Shown: in pieces, positions 1 to 9,157 of the stretch
How the letters are laid out: every line of letters starts with the position of its first letter
Position numbering within the stretch: the first letter of the stretch is position 1
Source of the DNA: an uncultured Fidelibacterota bacterium
GTDB lineage: Bacteria > Fidelibacterota > Marinisomatia > Marinisomatales > UBA1611
Length of the DNA stretch: 64,000 nt
Direction of reading: 5' to 3'
NCBI GenBank assembly: GCA_937893835.1
Contig: CALCSS010000050.1
Coordinates: 1-64,000, forward strand
Made by a program: the position numbers and the translations under genes
The notes under the pieces: model-generated
Told to the model about the DNA's origin: nothing
Database searches by the model: none
Seen by the model: only the letters and a program-made list of their open reading frames with translations

Positions 1-429
1 ATTTATGGCTATTATTTTATCTCCGGGCATCAAACCAACTATAGCAGAGGGACTATCTGGGACGGGAGAAATAACAGTTATAAAGCCATCTAATATATCA
101 AACTCAATCCCTATACCTTGGAATTTCCCTTTGAATAGTTCAGCGATATTTTCTTGTTCTTTTGCAGGAATATAGGTTGAGTGAGGGTCTAGTTCTTCCA
201 TGAGACCGTGAAATGCACCATCCATAATTTTTTCCATATCAACGGTATCAAAATAAAAATGGTTAACATATCCGATTATCTGATTCAAAACATTTATTCT
301 TTCTCGAATAATACGATATATGTTTTGGTTACTAGGATAAATCTTTGGTAAGAAAAGAGTCGTTGCAATTAAAAAACCAATTATTCCAGAAATGGCCAAT
401 GGCCAAATCCGACGAAGTTTGTCAAACAT
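1..429 (-). CDS. S41-family C-terminal processing protease, N-terminal part (cut by window edge)
   Basis: The reverse strand reads from an ATG at 429 without a stop to base 1, giving 143 residues. A membrane anchor or uncleaved signal lies at about residues 10-30. It is followed by the helical segment typical of CtpA/Prc proteases, including the motif MEELDPHSTYIP at about 81-92, and then the start of a PDZ domain (FQGIGIEF, and later GLMPGDKIIAIN at the edge). The catalytic Ser/Lys domain lies outside the window. Family members cleave periplasmic proteins near their C-termini. The match to family S41 is strong from motif order; which periplasmic substrate it acts on cannot be told. It is followed on the same strand, after a gap, by nothing further, so its operon partners are outside the window. 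Confidence 0.88.
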   Translation of the reverse strand, partial: MFDKLRRIWPLAISGIIGFLIATTLFLPKIYPSNQNIYRIIRERINVLNQIIGYVNHFYFDTVDMEKIMDGAFHGLMEELDPHSTYIPAKEQENIAELFKGKFQGIGIEFDILDGFITVISPVPDSPSAIVGLMPGDKIIAIN

Positions 430-445
430 AATTATATTTTATGAC

Positions 446-1318
446 CTAGAGGCCTATGTATCCCATCAAGCGGAACGAGACTCCCTCTAGCGTAGACTGA
501 GGAGAATCACTAATTTGTGTACTCCCATTTAATTTCCATGCGCCCTGCCTAACTGTTCCCTTATTATATCCTACACTGATTCGCAGCCCAAATCGCTCTA
601 AAAATTGAAATTTGATTGCAATATAGGGTTGAAAATTGAAAAATGTGGCACCCACCTCTCGAAGTAAGCCAGGAACCGGAAGCGGAGTTATGGGGTCACT
701 AGATTCAAAATCACCATCAACAGCATAATAAAGGACGCTATCAACATATTCACCATACACATTGCTGAAGGTATTGTTCCATCTAATATTTTCACCACTT
801 TTTTGTTCAAGACCAATACCAACCCTTCCTAGTCCTAGCAAGGCACCTGATGACAGCTCAAGGTCCTGAAGGAGAGGCATTACATATTCTACTGTAGCAG
901 CGCCAAGTAAAAACGATAAACTAGCTTTTATCGATGGTGAATATGCACCATCATAATCCGTTAAGACCTCTCCCGTATATCCTTGATTACCACTATTGTT
1001 ATTGGGGTCGTCGTCAATATATGTCTTGATTGCTGGAACTGTGCTTATGGATGACCCTCCCATCCCAGCATATGAACCTATTCGCCAACGGCCCGTTACA
1101 TGTGCAAAACCCTCACCACCATGAATAACAAATGGATCTTTGAATTGTGTTGGGTCAAGGCCGACATTTACAAGCGCGTCAGCCCCAGGAATTTCTTTCA
1201 GTTTAATATACATTGGACTATAACCAATACCACCACCAAGAAAATCTTCTGCGGGATAACTGAATTGCCCAAATAGGATGGACACATTCAGAACTGAGAT
1301 TATGATAATATTTTTCAT
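446..1318 (-). CDS. Exported protein, probable outer-membrane beta-barrel
   Basis: This 290-residue protein starts with a signal peptide (MKNIIIISVLNVSILFGQFS, cleavage likely near residue 18). The body alternates glycine/aromatic-rich strands, for example GGGIGYSPMYIKL and FNFQPYIAIKFQFLERFGLR, and the last strand ends in a hydrophobic pattern with Leu as final residue, as in outer-membrane barrels. I recognise no named family. An ATG 16 codons upstream (1366) is possible, but the codon at 1318 places the signal peptide at the very N-terminus. It sits just upstream of the protease gene on the same strand with a 16-base gap, so the two are probably cotranscribed. Function unknown. Confidence 0.72.
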   Translation of the reverse strand: MKNIIIISVLNVSILFGQFSYPAEDFLGGGIGYSPMYIKLKEIPGADALVNVGLDPTQFKDPFVIHGGEGFAHVTGRWRIGSYAGMGGSSISTVPAIKTYIDDDPNNNSGNQGYTGEVLTDYDGAYSPSIKASLSFLLGAATVEYVMPLLQDLELSSGALLGLGRVGIGLEQKSGENIRWNNTFSNVYGEYVDSVLYYAVDGDFESSDPITPLPVPGLLREVGATFFNFQPYIAIKFQFLERFGLRISVGYNKGTVRQGAWKLNGSTQISDSPQSTLEGVSFRLMGYIGL

Positions 1319-1534
1319 TATGTTGGGGGTTCTCCGCATAGTAGAATGTATCAAATTAAGATTCATGATTCAATTTAGAAAGAAAATATAGGGCAAAGTT
1401 TGAATAATTTTCTTAATTACGCGTTTTTGGGCTTTTTCTTGTTTAAATAGCGGCATTATCCTATATTTTTAAAAGAGTAATCGAGGTAAGGGAGTTCAAA
1501 ACGTTATTTTCCTCCCTATATATGTATCCTAAAT

Positions 1535-1546
1535 TGGTTTAAACCA
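1535..1546. promoter_or_regulatory. Perfect 12-bp palindrome upstream of the first giant exported gene
   Basis: TGGTTTAAACCA is its own reverse complement and lies 30 bases before the ATG at 1576, between the divergent genes starting at 1318 and 1576. Its position and symmetry fit a regulator-binding site or a small 5'-leader hairpin. No regulator is encoded nearby, so this is only a candidate. Confidence 0.3.
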
Positions 1547-1575
1547 TAGGGTTAAGTACGTTCAAAGGAGCTGAA

Positions 1576-4245
1576 ATGCGCTTTTCTTTAGGAATGTTTA
1601 TTGGAGTTTTGCTTCTGTCTAATCTGTATAGCAGGGGTGACTTCCACATTCACAGGTCATATGACTTGGACAATAATGGCCAGAAAGAGACGTTGATATT
1701 GAATTCTCGTCGCCTTTCCGCCATATGGGTAGAGAGTTTACCTCAAGGTGGAAATGATACGCTCTGGTCATATTCATTAGTTAATAGTGGAACATTTGCC
1801 GATGGTGAGATAGTTGACGTTAACAACGACGACCATGAAGACCTGATTCTTATCCCAAATTTAAATGCTGAAATAGGAGACCAGGTTTGGTTCTATCTTT
1901 TTCTTGGTGACCAAAACGGTTTTTCAGGTGCACCACTTACGATTGAAGAATCGTTGTTGAATCTTACTACGATAAGACCATCTAACCTATCTCTGGTGCC
2001 TGGAGAAAATTCAAGGCTTGTAGTTTCTTTTGGGTCTCCTGTTCGTCAGGGCTTGGTTTTTGATATTGCAGTATCTTCTAACACCGCCTCCATAAAAAAC
2101 CCGCAACTTTTATCTGCTCCAATTATCAGCAATGGCCATGGGGTCGTTTACGTTGGAGGTTTTAAGAGCAATGGCGGGCATTACGTTGCACTGATGTCTT
2201 CTGAGAGGGACAAGCTCAAGACAGCAATTTTTGATGTTGGGCAATCGTTTAAGTTGCTTCAGTCCAAAACTATGATGCTTGATGATGCTCGATATCTGTT
2301 GGGCTCTGATATTCAGCCCTATGAGTCCGATGTCTCAGCACTAAATGGATTATTGATCCCCTTTGGATCGGATGATGTTTTTTTATTAAATGTTGATAAA
2401 GAAAACACTCAACTTTCAAACACAAACCTCTCAGGAAAGGGTGTCTTCCCATCTAGCGCAGGGGAAAGCCCATTTTCAATATTGCAAACAAGAGAGGACG
2501 CAGATATTAGAGATGCACAACCAAATCTTTCCTCTAGGTCAGAGGCTGTTACACTTAGCCCCCCTCCTGCTATCTTACCCGATGAATCTGCCTCTTTAAA
2601 TACCGTCCAATATGACTATGAAAAAGATGTAACCTCTCCACCATCAGGTCAAAAGGAAGCATATAAAGACCAGGTTAATAAAACCGAAAATAAAAAAGAC
2701 TATAGCGCACTAGCCCCAACTTTAAGTGACTTTTTGGAAACAATTAAAGATGAGTCATCTACCAAGACGGACAAAGAAGAAGAAACAATTTCCGTACCTT
2801 TGATGAATGAGGATATGATGAGCGTTAATTGGGCCGATGAGGCTGGGTTTACGCAATTAGAACTTGGCGAATACATTCCTGATGTTGCAGACACAGTAAC
2901 AACATCACCCATACCAGAGAAAGATGCGGGAATTTCATCTTTCACAAAAGAGGCACTTGATGCAGTTCGGGAAAAATCAGTAATCGATGACACCTCACAA
3001 ATAATCAATGAAAGTAGCGGCATAGATCTTTATTATGTTCTTGCAATGACACCAGTAACTGAAAATAAAGACAGATACGTTTTTGATGGAGAGGCCCCAT
3101 TTGGTATTGCTGTAAATCAAATTCCTTCAATTGGCACCGCAACACACCTACAACATGGGGTTTCCGCAGATTTGGCGGGTCTTCAAAGCGGTGAAACCTA
3201 TGACTTTGCGTATTCTTTGCGTGATGCGAGGCTTGATAGTATAACAACGCTTACCATGGTTCATGATATGCAAACCAATGTTGTATTTATGTCCATTTCG
3301 CCAACTGATGATTCTCTTTCGCAATCCTATCAACCCGAATCTTTTGACCCTACATTGTTCGAGTTTCCAGATTATTTTTTCGAAGGTTTCCCAACCTCTC
3401 TTGATATGGATTTTACCGATAAATTAATTCGATTTAGTTTTCAAGGTGATGAAGATTCAACCTATCAAGGAATATATCTATCATCTACCACACCTTCAAA
3501 TCCACCACAATCATTAGCCGTTTTCATGGATGAGGGGACTCTCCAATCAATACGAGGTGAGGTTATTGTAAGGGCAAATGGTTCAAAAAAGGTAACAACA
3601 GAATATGACTTGGTTGGTGCGATTGAACCAACGGCAATGTTTTCTAGACTTATTCAAGAAATGTTTCCTGATGAATTAAAAATTAAGTTGTTGCAAGGAG
3701 CCTATCTAGAGGAGCCTTTATTTGGTCCGAGCGGAAAACTACCTAAGGTAACCCGAGAGCCTAGACTGCCAGATGTTCAGCCAGACCAAGTTGAAACATC
3801 CGTTCCCGTTGAAGCAAAACAAAGCAATGTCCCAGAGACATCTATTGATTCAATTATGGTAAAATCTGATTCATCTATTGCTGCTCCAGACACCCAAGAA
3901 GATGAAATCCCTCTGCCGGTCTTAGAATTGGAGAAATCATCACCCTCAGACTCCTTAGATACTGATACTTTAAAACTTGAGACAGAAAAAGAGGTCAAGA
4001 TTCCCACAGAAGATAATATTCTTCCGTCTACAGAAGAGTCACAGTCTAATGAAGAATTAATGAAAGCTGATACAACAAGTATTAATGTCCCAGATCTGGA
4101 TTCAGTGCAGACCGATTCTTTAAAGTTAAATAAAGCCAAGGAGAAAAAGGTTGTCAGCGATGGCGTCACGTCAGACAAAAAATCATTCCAGCTCAATGAA
4201 GAACCAATTAAGGTGGATACAACAAATACGAATGATAACCAGTAA
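1576..4245 (+). CDS. Giant exported protein with degenerate FG-GAP-like N-terminus and repetitive acidic tail
   Basis: The 889-residue product starts after a clear ribosome-binding site (AAAGGAG) with a signal peptide (MRFSLGMFIGVLLLSNLYSRG). Residues 25-300 resemble the beta-propeller half of the next gene: DLDNNGQKETLIL near 31 and DVNNDDHEDLILI near 84 are FG-GAP-type Asp-rich loops, but later equivalents have lost their Asp residues (GGFKSNGGHYVAL). Residues 300-480 look disordered. About 480-730 is a second folded region I do not recognise. The tail (730-889) is rich in Asp, Glu, Ser, Thr and Lys and ends in two tandem 50-residue copies. There is no membrane anchor and no Cys-based lipobox. 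It is followed 25 bases later by a related gene, so the pair probably acts together at the cell surface. Function unknown. Confidence 0.75.
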   Translation: MRFSLGMFIGVLLLSNLYSRGDFHIHRSYDLDNNGQKETLILNSRRLSAIWVESLPQGGNDTLWSYSLVNSGTFADGEIVDVNNDDHEDLILIPNLNAEIGDQVWFYLFLGDQNGFSGAPLTIEESLLNLTTIRPSNLSLVPGENSRLVVSFGSPVRQGLVFDIAVSSNTASIKNPQLLSAPIISNGHGVVYVGGFKSNGGHYVALMSSERDKLKTAIFDVGQSFKLLQSKTMMLDDARYLLGSDIQPYESDVSALNGLLIPFGSDDVFLLNVDKENTQLSNTNLSGKGVFPSSAGESPFSILQTREDADIRDAQPNLSSRSEAVTLSPPPAILPDESASLNTVQYDYEKDVTSPPSGQKEAYKDQVNKTENKKDYSALAPTLSDFLETIKDESSTKTDKEEETISVPLMNEDMMSVNWADEAGFTQLELGEYIPDVADTVTTSPIPEKDAGISSFTKEALDAVREKSVIDDTSQIINESSGIDLYYVLAMTPVTENKDRYVFDGEAPFGIAVNQIPSIGTATHLQHGVSADLAGLQSGETYDFAYSLRDARLDSITTLTMVHDMQTNVVFMSISPTDDSLSQSYQPESFDPTLFEFPDYFFEGFPTSLDMDFTDKLIRFSFQGDEDSTYQGIYLSSTTPSNPPQSLAVFMDEGTLQSIRGEVIVRANGSKKVTTEYDLVGAIEPTAMFSRLIQEMFPDELKIKLLQGAYLEEPLFGPSGKLPKVTREPRLPDVQPDQVETSVPVEAKQSNVPETSIDSIMVKSDSSIAAPDTQEDEIPLPVLELEKSSPSDSLDTDTLKLETEKEVKIPTEDNILPSTEESQSNEELMKADTTSINVPDLDSVQTDSLKLNKAKEKKVVSDGVTSDKKSFQLNEEPIKVDTTNTNDNQ
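3949..4242 (+). repeat. Two tandem copies of a ~50-codon repeat at the C-terminus
   Basis: Residues 792-841 and 842-889 of the exported protein align along their whole length: each starts DS(L/V)xTDxLKL and ends NEExxKxDTTxxN. Copy boundaries are at about 3949-4098 and 4099-4242. The copies have diverged in their middles, so the duplication is not recent. A fainter third copy may precede them (DSIMVKSDSS, near residue 760). Confidence 0.7.
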
Positions 4246-4270
4246 AAATTGAAATCATTAATTTTCATCA

Positions 4271-7200
4271 ATGAAAAACACCACAACCATATTTAAACCT
4301 TTATTATTGATATTGTTTCTTTCTTTCTCTTTTGCGGAGAAGATAGTCCACATGAATGGGACCTATGATTTGGATGGCGATAATATGTTGGAATTTTTGG
4401 CATTAGAGATAGACCCAGACCTAGAGGTGTTTCCAACTGCAGTAAGATTCTATGAAATAGACGCCGATGGCTATCAGACTCTTATCTGGGAATTTCTACC
4501 CCCTGTTGCTTTAGAGGGGGATTTTGTTGATGCAAAGATTGGTGATATAGATGGAGATGGGTCACCGGATTTAATATTGGTCATGAATCTTACTAGATTT
4601 GGTGATAATTCAACACCACATGTATTTGTTGCTGCATACACATGGGACGGAACACATTTTTCTGAAATACCCTCTGCAACCCTAGATGTGGGCAAGGAAA
4701 ATCGTTCACTTCGATGTAATAACTTTGAATTATTGGATCAGGATGCAGATGGGGACCAAGAACTAGTTTTGGCCCTTGGTAGTCCTTTCCGTGGTTTCGC
4801 GATAGTTGATTCTTCACCAAATGGTCTATCATTAACAAAAAAGGTCAGACCAGACCAATTATTAGTAGGGTCTGGACTGCTCTATGTTGGAGTTGTGGAC
4901 TATGATGGGGATGGCTATGACGATGTTTTGGCATTAAGTCCAGATGGAAACACGATTAAGGCACAACCGTTCTATAATATTGGTGGCGTATTTGACTCTG
5001 GGCACTTAGTACGAAAAAAGATAGATGGGTTGAATGGTATATTACCCCATTCGATTGAACTCACAGACTGGGATTCCGATGGTTTTTTTGATGTTTTAGC
5101 ACCATTTAGTTCTGGAGATATTGTTGCCTTTACCCTAACACCCGCAACGCTGGTCATTGAAGATGTTCCTATAACAACAGGACCACTGACACAGGTAGTT
5201 TTAGAAGATATAAATCAGGATGGCTATGAAGACATCTTGACATTATCGTCCGATATCAACGCATTGACTCTTGTGTCTGGTAAAGATGGCGGGTTGCAAG
5301 GCGTAGAGAATGCAATGAGGCATATTCCAACTGAGATGCAGGTGTTTTCAATGGTCCCTATGACAAAAGCAGGTCTATATAGTGGCAATGTTCTTGTGTC
5401 TGGATGGAACGGCACTGAAAACTCCACATACGTTGTTAAACTTGGAAATAGGTCAGATAGATTAGACCAAGGCTATCTTATAACTTCAGACTTTATACAA
5501 AAGAGGTTGCCAGATCTTTTGTCGAATGTTCAGGATGTGAAGCCTGAGGTATCTGAGGTTTATGTTGAGGTTTTGCCAGATGATAAGAAGCCTCTAGAAC
5601 CACAGCGGCAGGAGAGAATCATTACAGACCTAGGCCAATCTCCAAGTAGCTATATCCCCAATACCTTATTCCTAGAGCAGCGAGAGGGAAAGGTATTAAG
5701 GGAGCAACCACGGGTTTCTATTCCAAAAAAGGTCGTCAGAACCCTTGAGGCACCTAAAATGCCTAGGCCAAAGGAGTCGCTTGGCCAGCGCCTTCCCAAG
5801 CATATTCTTCCAAGGTATGTTCTAAGACCAGGTCAGCCATTTCTTTATGAGATACCAAAGAATAGTACAGATGAGTTTTATAGTTTTAGATGGGATAATC
5901 AACCACCTAAAGGAATGTATTTTTTATATGAGAGCAAATCCATTAATTGGGTTCCTACGGATAAGCAGCTAGATGCATTCCCAATTTCATATATGGTAAG
6001 AATGAAGGTCGATGAGCTTATGGAGGCTACAACTGGTACCGTTGAACAGGAACAAGTATTTAAAGCTACTCCAGTTCTAGAGAGTAGAGAAGAGGGACTT
6101 TGGATTTATGTCAATGATCCTCCAAGATTTTTAACGAAGCCAACAATAACTGAGTTTATAGCTGGATCAACCTTTCGCTATGAGCCAGTTGTGCAAGATA
6201 GGAATAAAGATGCATCTATTCGTTTTGAATTAGAGGTTGCACCGGAAGGAATGACGATTGATAATGGAATTGTTGTCTGGAAGACTGACAGTGCCCATGT
6301 TGAGGTATATGATGTTAGAATCGTTGCCACCGATGGTTTTGAACGTACCGCTCAAAATTTTCAACTCTTTTCTAGAGCAGGAGTTAAAATACTCTCTCGG
6401 GCTCCGGTCAGTGCGAGCGTTGGGTCACCATATACTTATCCAGTAAAAGTTTGGAGACAAAAGGCTGATCAAAAGATCAATTATAAATTATTTTATGGCC
6501 CAGATGGAATGTCCTTACAACCAGATGGTACCATCTCATGGACTCCGAATCCAGTACAGGTAGACAGTATTGAATATGCTATAATTGCAAGCCATGGCGT
6601 TGCAACTGATACTCAGTTTGTCAATCTTTTTGTTAATCACCCACCCATAATCAGATCGGCACCGATGGCCATGAATACTGTAATGGTTGGTCTTTCATGG
6701 GATTTTGAATTAAAAATTGAAGATCCCAATAAGAATGATAGATTGGTTTTCACTGCACATAAATTACCACAAGGCATGAGAATGGACCCTCATACTGGTT
6801 ACTTGCGGTGGGAACCCACAATGAATGACCTAGACTTTCATGAATTGCAGATAGAGATTTCTGATGGCCATGAGTCAAGAATGATAGAAGCGGAATTTTT
6901 TGTCAACTCTCCTGTTAATATTGTATCTGTGCCCATTATGTCAGCAACTGTTGGTGAGGAATATTCCTATAGGCTTATGATTGATGACAAGAATAAAGGG
7001 GCACTCCTTCCATTTAAACGAGTGGTGAAGGTTGATGATGTTTCAACGATTAGGATGTATTCAATTAATATCACAGACGATGTGACAATTTCAAATATTG
7101 ACAGGTATTTAGGTGACTGGCACAATGCAGAGGCTATATACTATGTTGACCCAAAATATCCCGCCGACTCGCTTGTCTCGAGGCTAAACCTAAAACGATA

Positions 7201-8137
7201 TACCCATTCAGTGTTTTTTGAAGATGATAGGTTGTGGGTCTTATTGAACACCAGAGATGGAAGAACTATTAAAATCAAAGATTTTCTTTGGGAGTTTTTT
7301 CATGGGGCAAAGGGAAAACCTCCTAGGGTTGTAGTCGAGAGAGTTAATCCATTCCGTTTTCGTTTGTTGGACTTTCCAGAAGGCATGGTTGTAGAGGGAT
7401 CATCGGGAACATTACGATGGACACCAACCGTAGATCAGGCAGACGTTCACCGTATTACTGTTGTTGCATCTGATGGATATAGTAAAAACGAACAAAACTA
7501 TGAGGTATACACCAACCATCGTCCAACAATAGTCTCAAATCCGCCGCATATGGGACTTGTGGGCGAATTGTTTAAATATCAAGTTAGAGTTGATGACAAA
7601 AACGAGAACTCTAAACTTGAATATACTCTTCTAAAAGGTCCACACGGAATGCAGATGGATCGTTACGGTAAGATCCTCTGGGTACCTAAAGCCGCACAGA
7701 TCAATAATAATTCATTTGAAGTAGCTGTTAGTGATGGTTATGAAACAGATACTCAACTTGGAAAAATATTTATTAATAATGCCCCCACTATTATGTCTAA
7801 TCCAAAACCCGTGGGCCTAACAGGGCACTCTTGGCGTTATAAAATTTCAACTGAGGATTTAAACGGAGATAAGGTTGCATATAGGGCTGTAAGGCTACCA
7901 AAATATGCACGTTTTGATAAAAAGAAAGCTATTGTAGAATGGACACCTCGAAAAAACCAGTTGGGAATGAATGACTTCATATTAATGGCAGTTGATGAGC
8001 ATGGTGCGACATCAACACATGAATTTCAGGTACACGTTTTTCATGATCCCAGCACCAAGCAGTTGGTCAACACTGGTTGGCCTCTTATGCTAACTTTCGT
8101 AGGAGTGGTCTTCGCTTGGGGAGTGGCTCAGATCTAA
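4271..8137 (+). CDS. Giant exported protein: FG-GAP beta-propeller plus seven Ig/cadherin-like repeats and C-terminal membrane tail
   Basis: The 1288-residue product begins with a signal peptide (LLLILFLSFSFAEK, to about residue 23). Residues 25-340 carry at least six FG-GAP/VCBS calcium loops, such as DIDGDGSPDLILV, DQDADGDQELVLA, DYDGDGYDDVLAL and DINQDGYEDILTL, typical of extracellular beta-propellers. A Pro/Glu-rich linker (about 400-520) follows. Then come about seven putative Ig (He_PIG/cadherin-like) repeats, at roughly 530, 617, 704, 789, 879, 1081 and 1168, each with a PxGM...G.(L/I).W.P motif and ending in a (V/A)SDG-like strand. The fifth is split by about 100 extra residues (928-1026). 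The last 19 residues (from 1270) are hydrophobic and could anchor it. This architecture suggests a surface adhesin or scaffold; no enzymatic motif is visible. The 3' end overlaps lpxK by 48 bases, tail to tail. Confidence 0.82.
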   Translation: MKNTTTIFKPLLLILFLSFSFAEKIVHMNGTYDLDGDNMLEFLALEIDPDLEVFPTAVRFYEIDADGYQTLIWEFLPPVALEGDFVDAKIGDIDGDGSPDLILVMNLTRFGDNSTPHVFVAAYTWDGTHFSEIPSATLDVGKENRSLRCNNFELLDQDADGDQELVLALGSPFRGFAIVDSSPNGLSLTKKVRPDQLLVGSGLLYVGVVDYDGDGYDDVLALSPDGNTIKAQPFYNIGGVFDSGHLVRKKIDGLNGILPHSIELTDWDSDGFFDVLAPFSSGDIVAFTLTPATLVIEDVPITTGPLTQVVLEDINQDGYEDILTLSSDINALTLVSGKDGGLQGVENAMRHIPTEMQVFSMVPMTKAGLYSGNVLVSGWNGTENSTYVVKLGNRSDRLDQGYLITSDFIQKRLPDLLSNVQDVKPEVSEVYVEVLPDDKKPLEPQRQERIITDLGQSPSSYIPNTLFLEQREGKVLREQPRVSIPKKVVRTLEAPKMPRPKESLGQRLPKHILPRYVLRPGQPFLYEIPKNSTDEFYSFRWDNQPPKGMYFLYESKSINWVPTDKQLDAFPISYMVRMKVDELMEATTGTVEQEQVFKATPVLESREEGLWIYVNDPPRFLTKPTITEFIAGSTFRYEPVVQDRNKDASIRFELEVAPEGMTIDNGIVVWKTDSAHVEVYDVRIVATDGFERTAQNFQLFSRAGVKILSRAPVSASVGSPYTYPVKVWRQKADQKINYKLFYGPDGMSLQPDGTISWTPNPVQVDSIEYAIIASHGVATDTQFVNLFVNHPPIIRSAPMAMNTVMVGLSWDFELKIEDPNKNDRLVFTAHKLPQGMRMDPHTGYLRWEPTMNDLDFHELQIEISDGHESRMIEAEFFVNSPVNIVSVPIMSATVGEEYSYRLMIDDKNKGALLPFKRVVKVDDVSTIRMYSINITDDVTISNIDRYLGDWHNAEAIYYVDPKYPADSLVSRLNLKRYTHSVFFEDDRLWVLLNTRDGRTIKIKDFLWEFFHGAKGKPPRVVVERVNPFRFRLLDFPEGMVVEGSSGTLRWTPTVDQADVHRITVVASDGYSKNEQNYEVYTNHRPTIVSNPPHMGLVGELFKYQVRVDDKNENSKLEYTLLKGPHGMQMDRYGKILWVPKAAQINNNSFEVAVSDGYETDTQLGKIFINNAPTIMSNPKPVGLTGHSWRYKISTEDLNGDKVAYRAVRLPKYARFDKKKAIVEWTPRKNQLGMNDFILMAVDEHGATSTHEFQVHVFHDPSTKQLVNTGWPLMLTFVGVVFAWGVAQI

Positions 8138-9157
8138 ATAACTCTTTAGACCAATCATTTGCAAGAGTGTCTCCTCATTTAATATTCTGATTTTCATATC
8201 GACAATACCAAAAGGAAATGTTGGGCTCAATTCTTTTATTTTTAACCAGTCTTTTTCTGTTGTTAGAATATGTGAGGCACCTTTTTCTTTAGCTTTTTTT
8301 TCTATATTAAGGAGATCATTTTTTTTGTAAAAATAATGATCTGGAAAATTTTTTACACCACACACATTAAAACCCATATGTTCTACTGTTGTTCTAAAAA
8401 ACTCTGGATTTCCAAGTCCTGATGCTAGGTAAACATTATCATTCCCCATGACTTTTTTTGTTGATGTAGGACTAGAATACCTAATTATGGGGGTGACCCT
8501 TGTTTCGAATATTGGGAGAGAGGTTTCCTTGAGCTTTCTTTGTAATAGTGGGTCTGGTTTTTTCTTTGTTACCACAATCACATCCGCCCGTTTAATATTA
8601 TACCAAGGCTCTCTTAATATCCCATAGGGTAATAGCTTATGGTCATTAACGCGGTCTCCTCCATTTATTAATACAATATCAAGGTCGCGACCCAATGCTC
8701 GATGTTGGAATCCATCATCCATAATTATTATCTCTGGATTAAACTTCTTTACAAGATACAGACTTCCTCTGCGGCGATTTTCATCCACAAGTATTGGAAC
8801 ATTATTTAATTTTTTTGCCATCATATAGGATTCGTCTCCACAATGCTTCCAATTATTCACCAAGGTCCCTTCCCCAGAAGATACAAGCAGTAAACCTTTT
8901 GTGTCTCGACCATAGCCCCTGCTTAGTATAGAAACCTTTATCCCTAATTTCACTAGTAGTGAGGCAAGGTAAATAACTGTGGGTGTTTTTCCTGTGCCTC
9001 CAACGGATATGTTTCCAATGCTGATGACCTTACACGATATTTTTTGAATAACAAAAAAATTTAAATTATAGAACAAGTTTCTCCAAAACACAATACCCCA
9101 ATAGAACAAGGCAAGTGGGAAGAAAATATATTTGTGATACTCGTTAGCTTTTATCAT
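8090..9157 (-). CDS. lpxK: Tetraacyldisaccharide 4'-kinase
   Basis: LpxK phosphorylates the 4' position of the lipid A disaccharide at the inner face of the inner membrane. The protein has the N-terminal membrane helix (residues 10-35), the family's characteristic P-loop GNISVGGTGKTP (about 48-59), SRGYGR, DDGFQHR and the segment LLPYGILREPW. The length (355 residues) is normal. I take the ATG at 9157, which overlaps the end of the upstream acyltransferase by 14 bases; an ATG at 9187 would add ten residues. It is the last gene of a five-gene lipid A operon. Its C-terminal codons overlap the convergent giant exported gene. Confidence 0.95.
   Translation of the reverse strand: MIKANEYHKYIFFPLALFYWGIVFWRNLFYNLNFFVIQKISCKVISIGNISVGGTGKTPTVIYLASLLVKLGIKVSILSRGYGRDTKGLLLVSSGEGTLVNNWKHCGDESYMMAKKLNNVPILVDENRRRGSLYLVKKFNPEIIIMDDGFQHRALGRDLDIVLINGGDRVNDHKLLPYGILREPWYNIKRADVIVVTKKKPDPLLQRKLKETSLPIFETRVTPIIRYSSPTSTKKVMGNDNVYLASGLGNPEFFRTTVEHMGFNVCGVKNFPDHYFYKKNDLLNIEKKAKEKGASHILTTEKDWLKIKELSPTFPFGIVDMKIRILNEETLLQMIGLKSYLDLSHSPSEDHSYES

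Noticed and set aside
3777..4286. 169-codon open frame on the minus strand
   Set aside because: It is antisense to the acidic tail of the first giant protein; its Ser/Phe-rich product mirrors Asp/Glu codons and has no family features.
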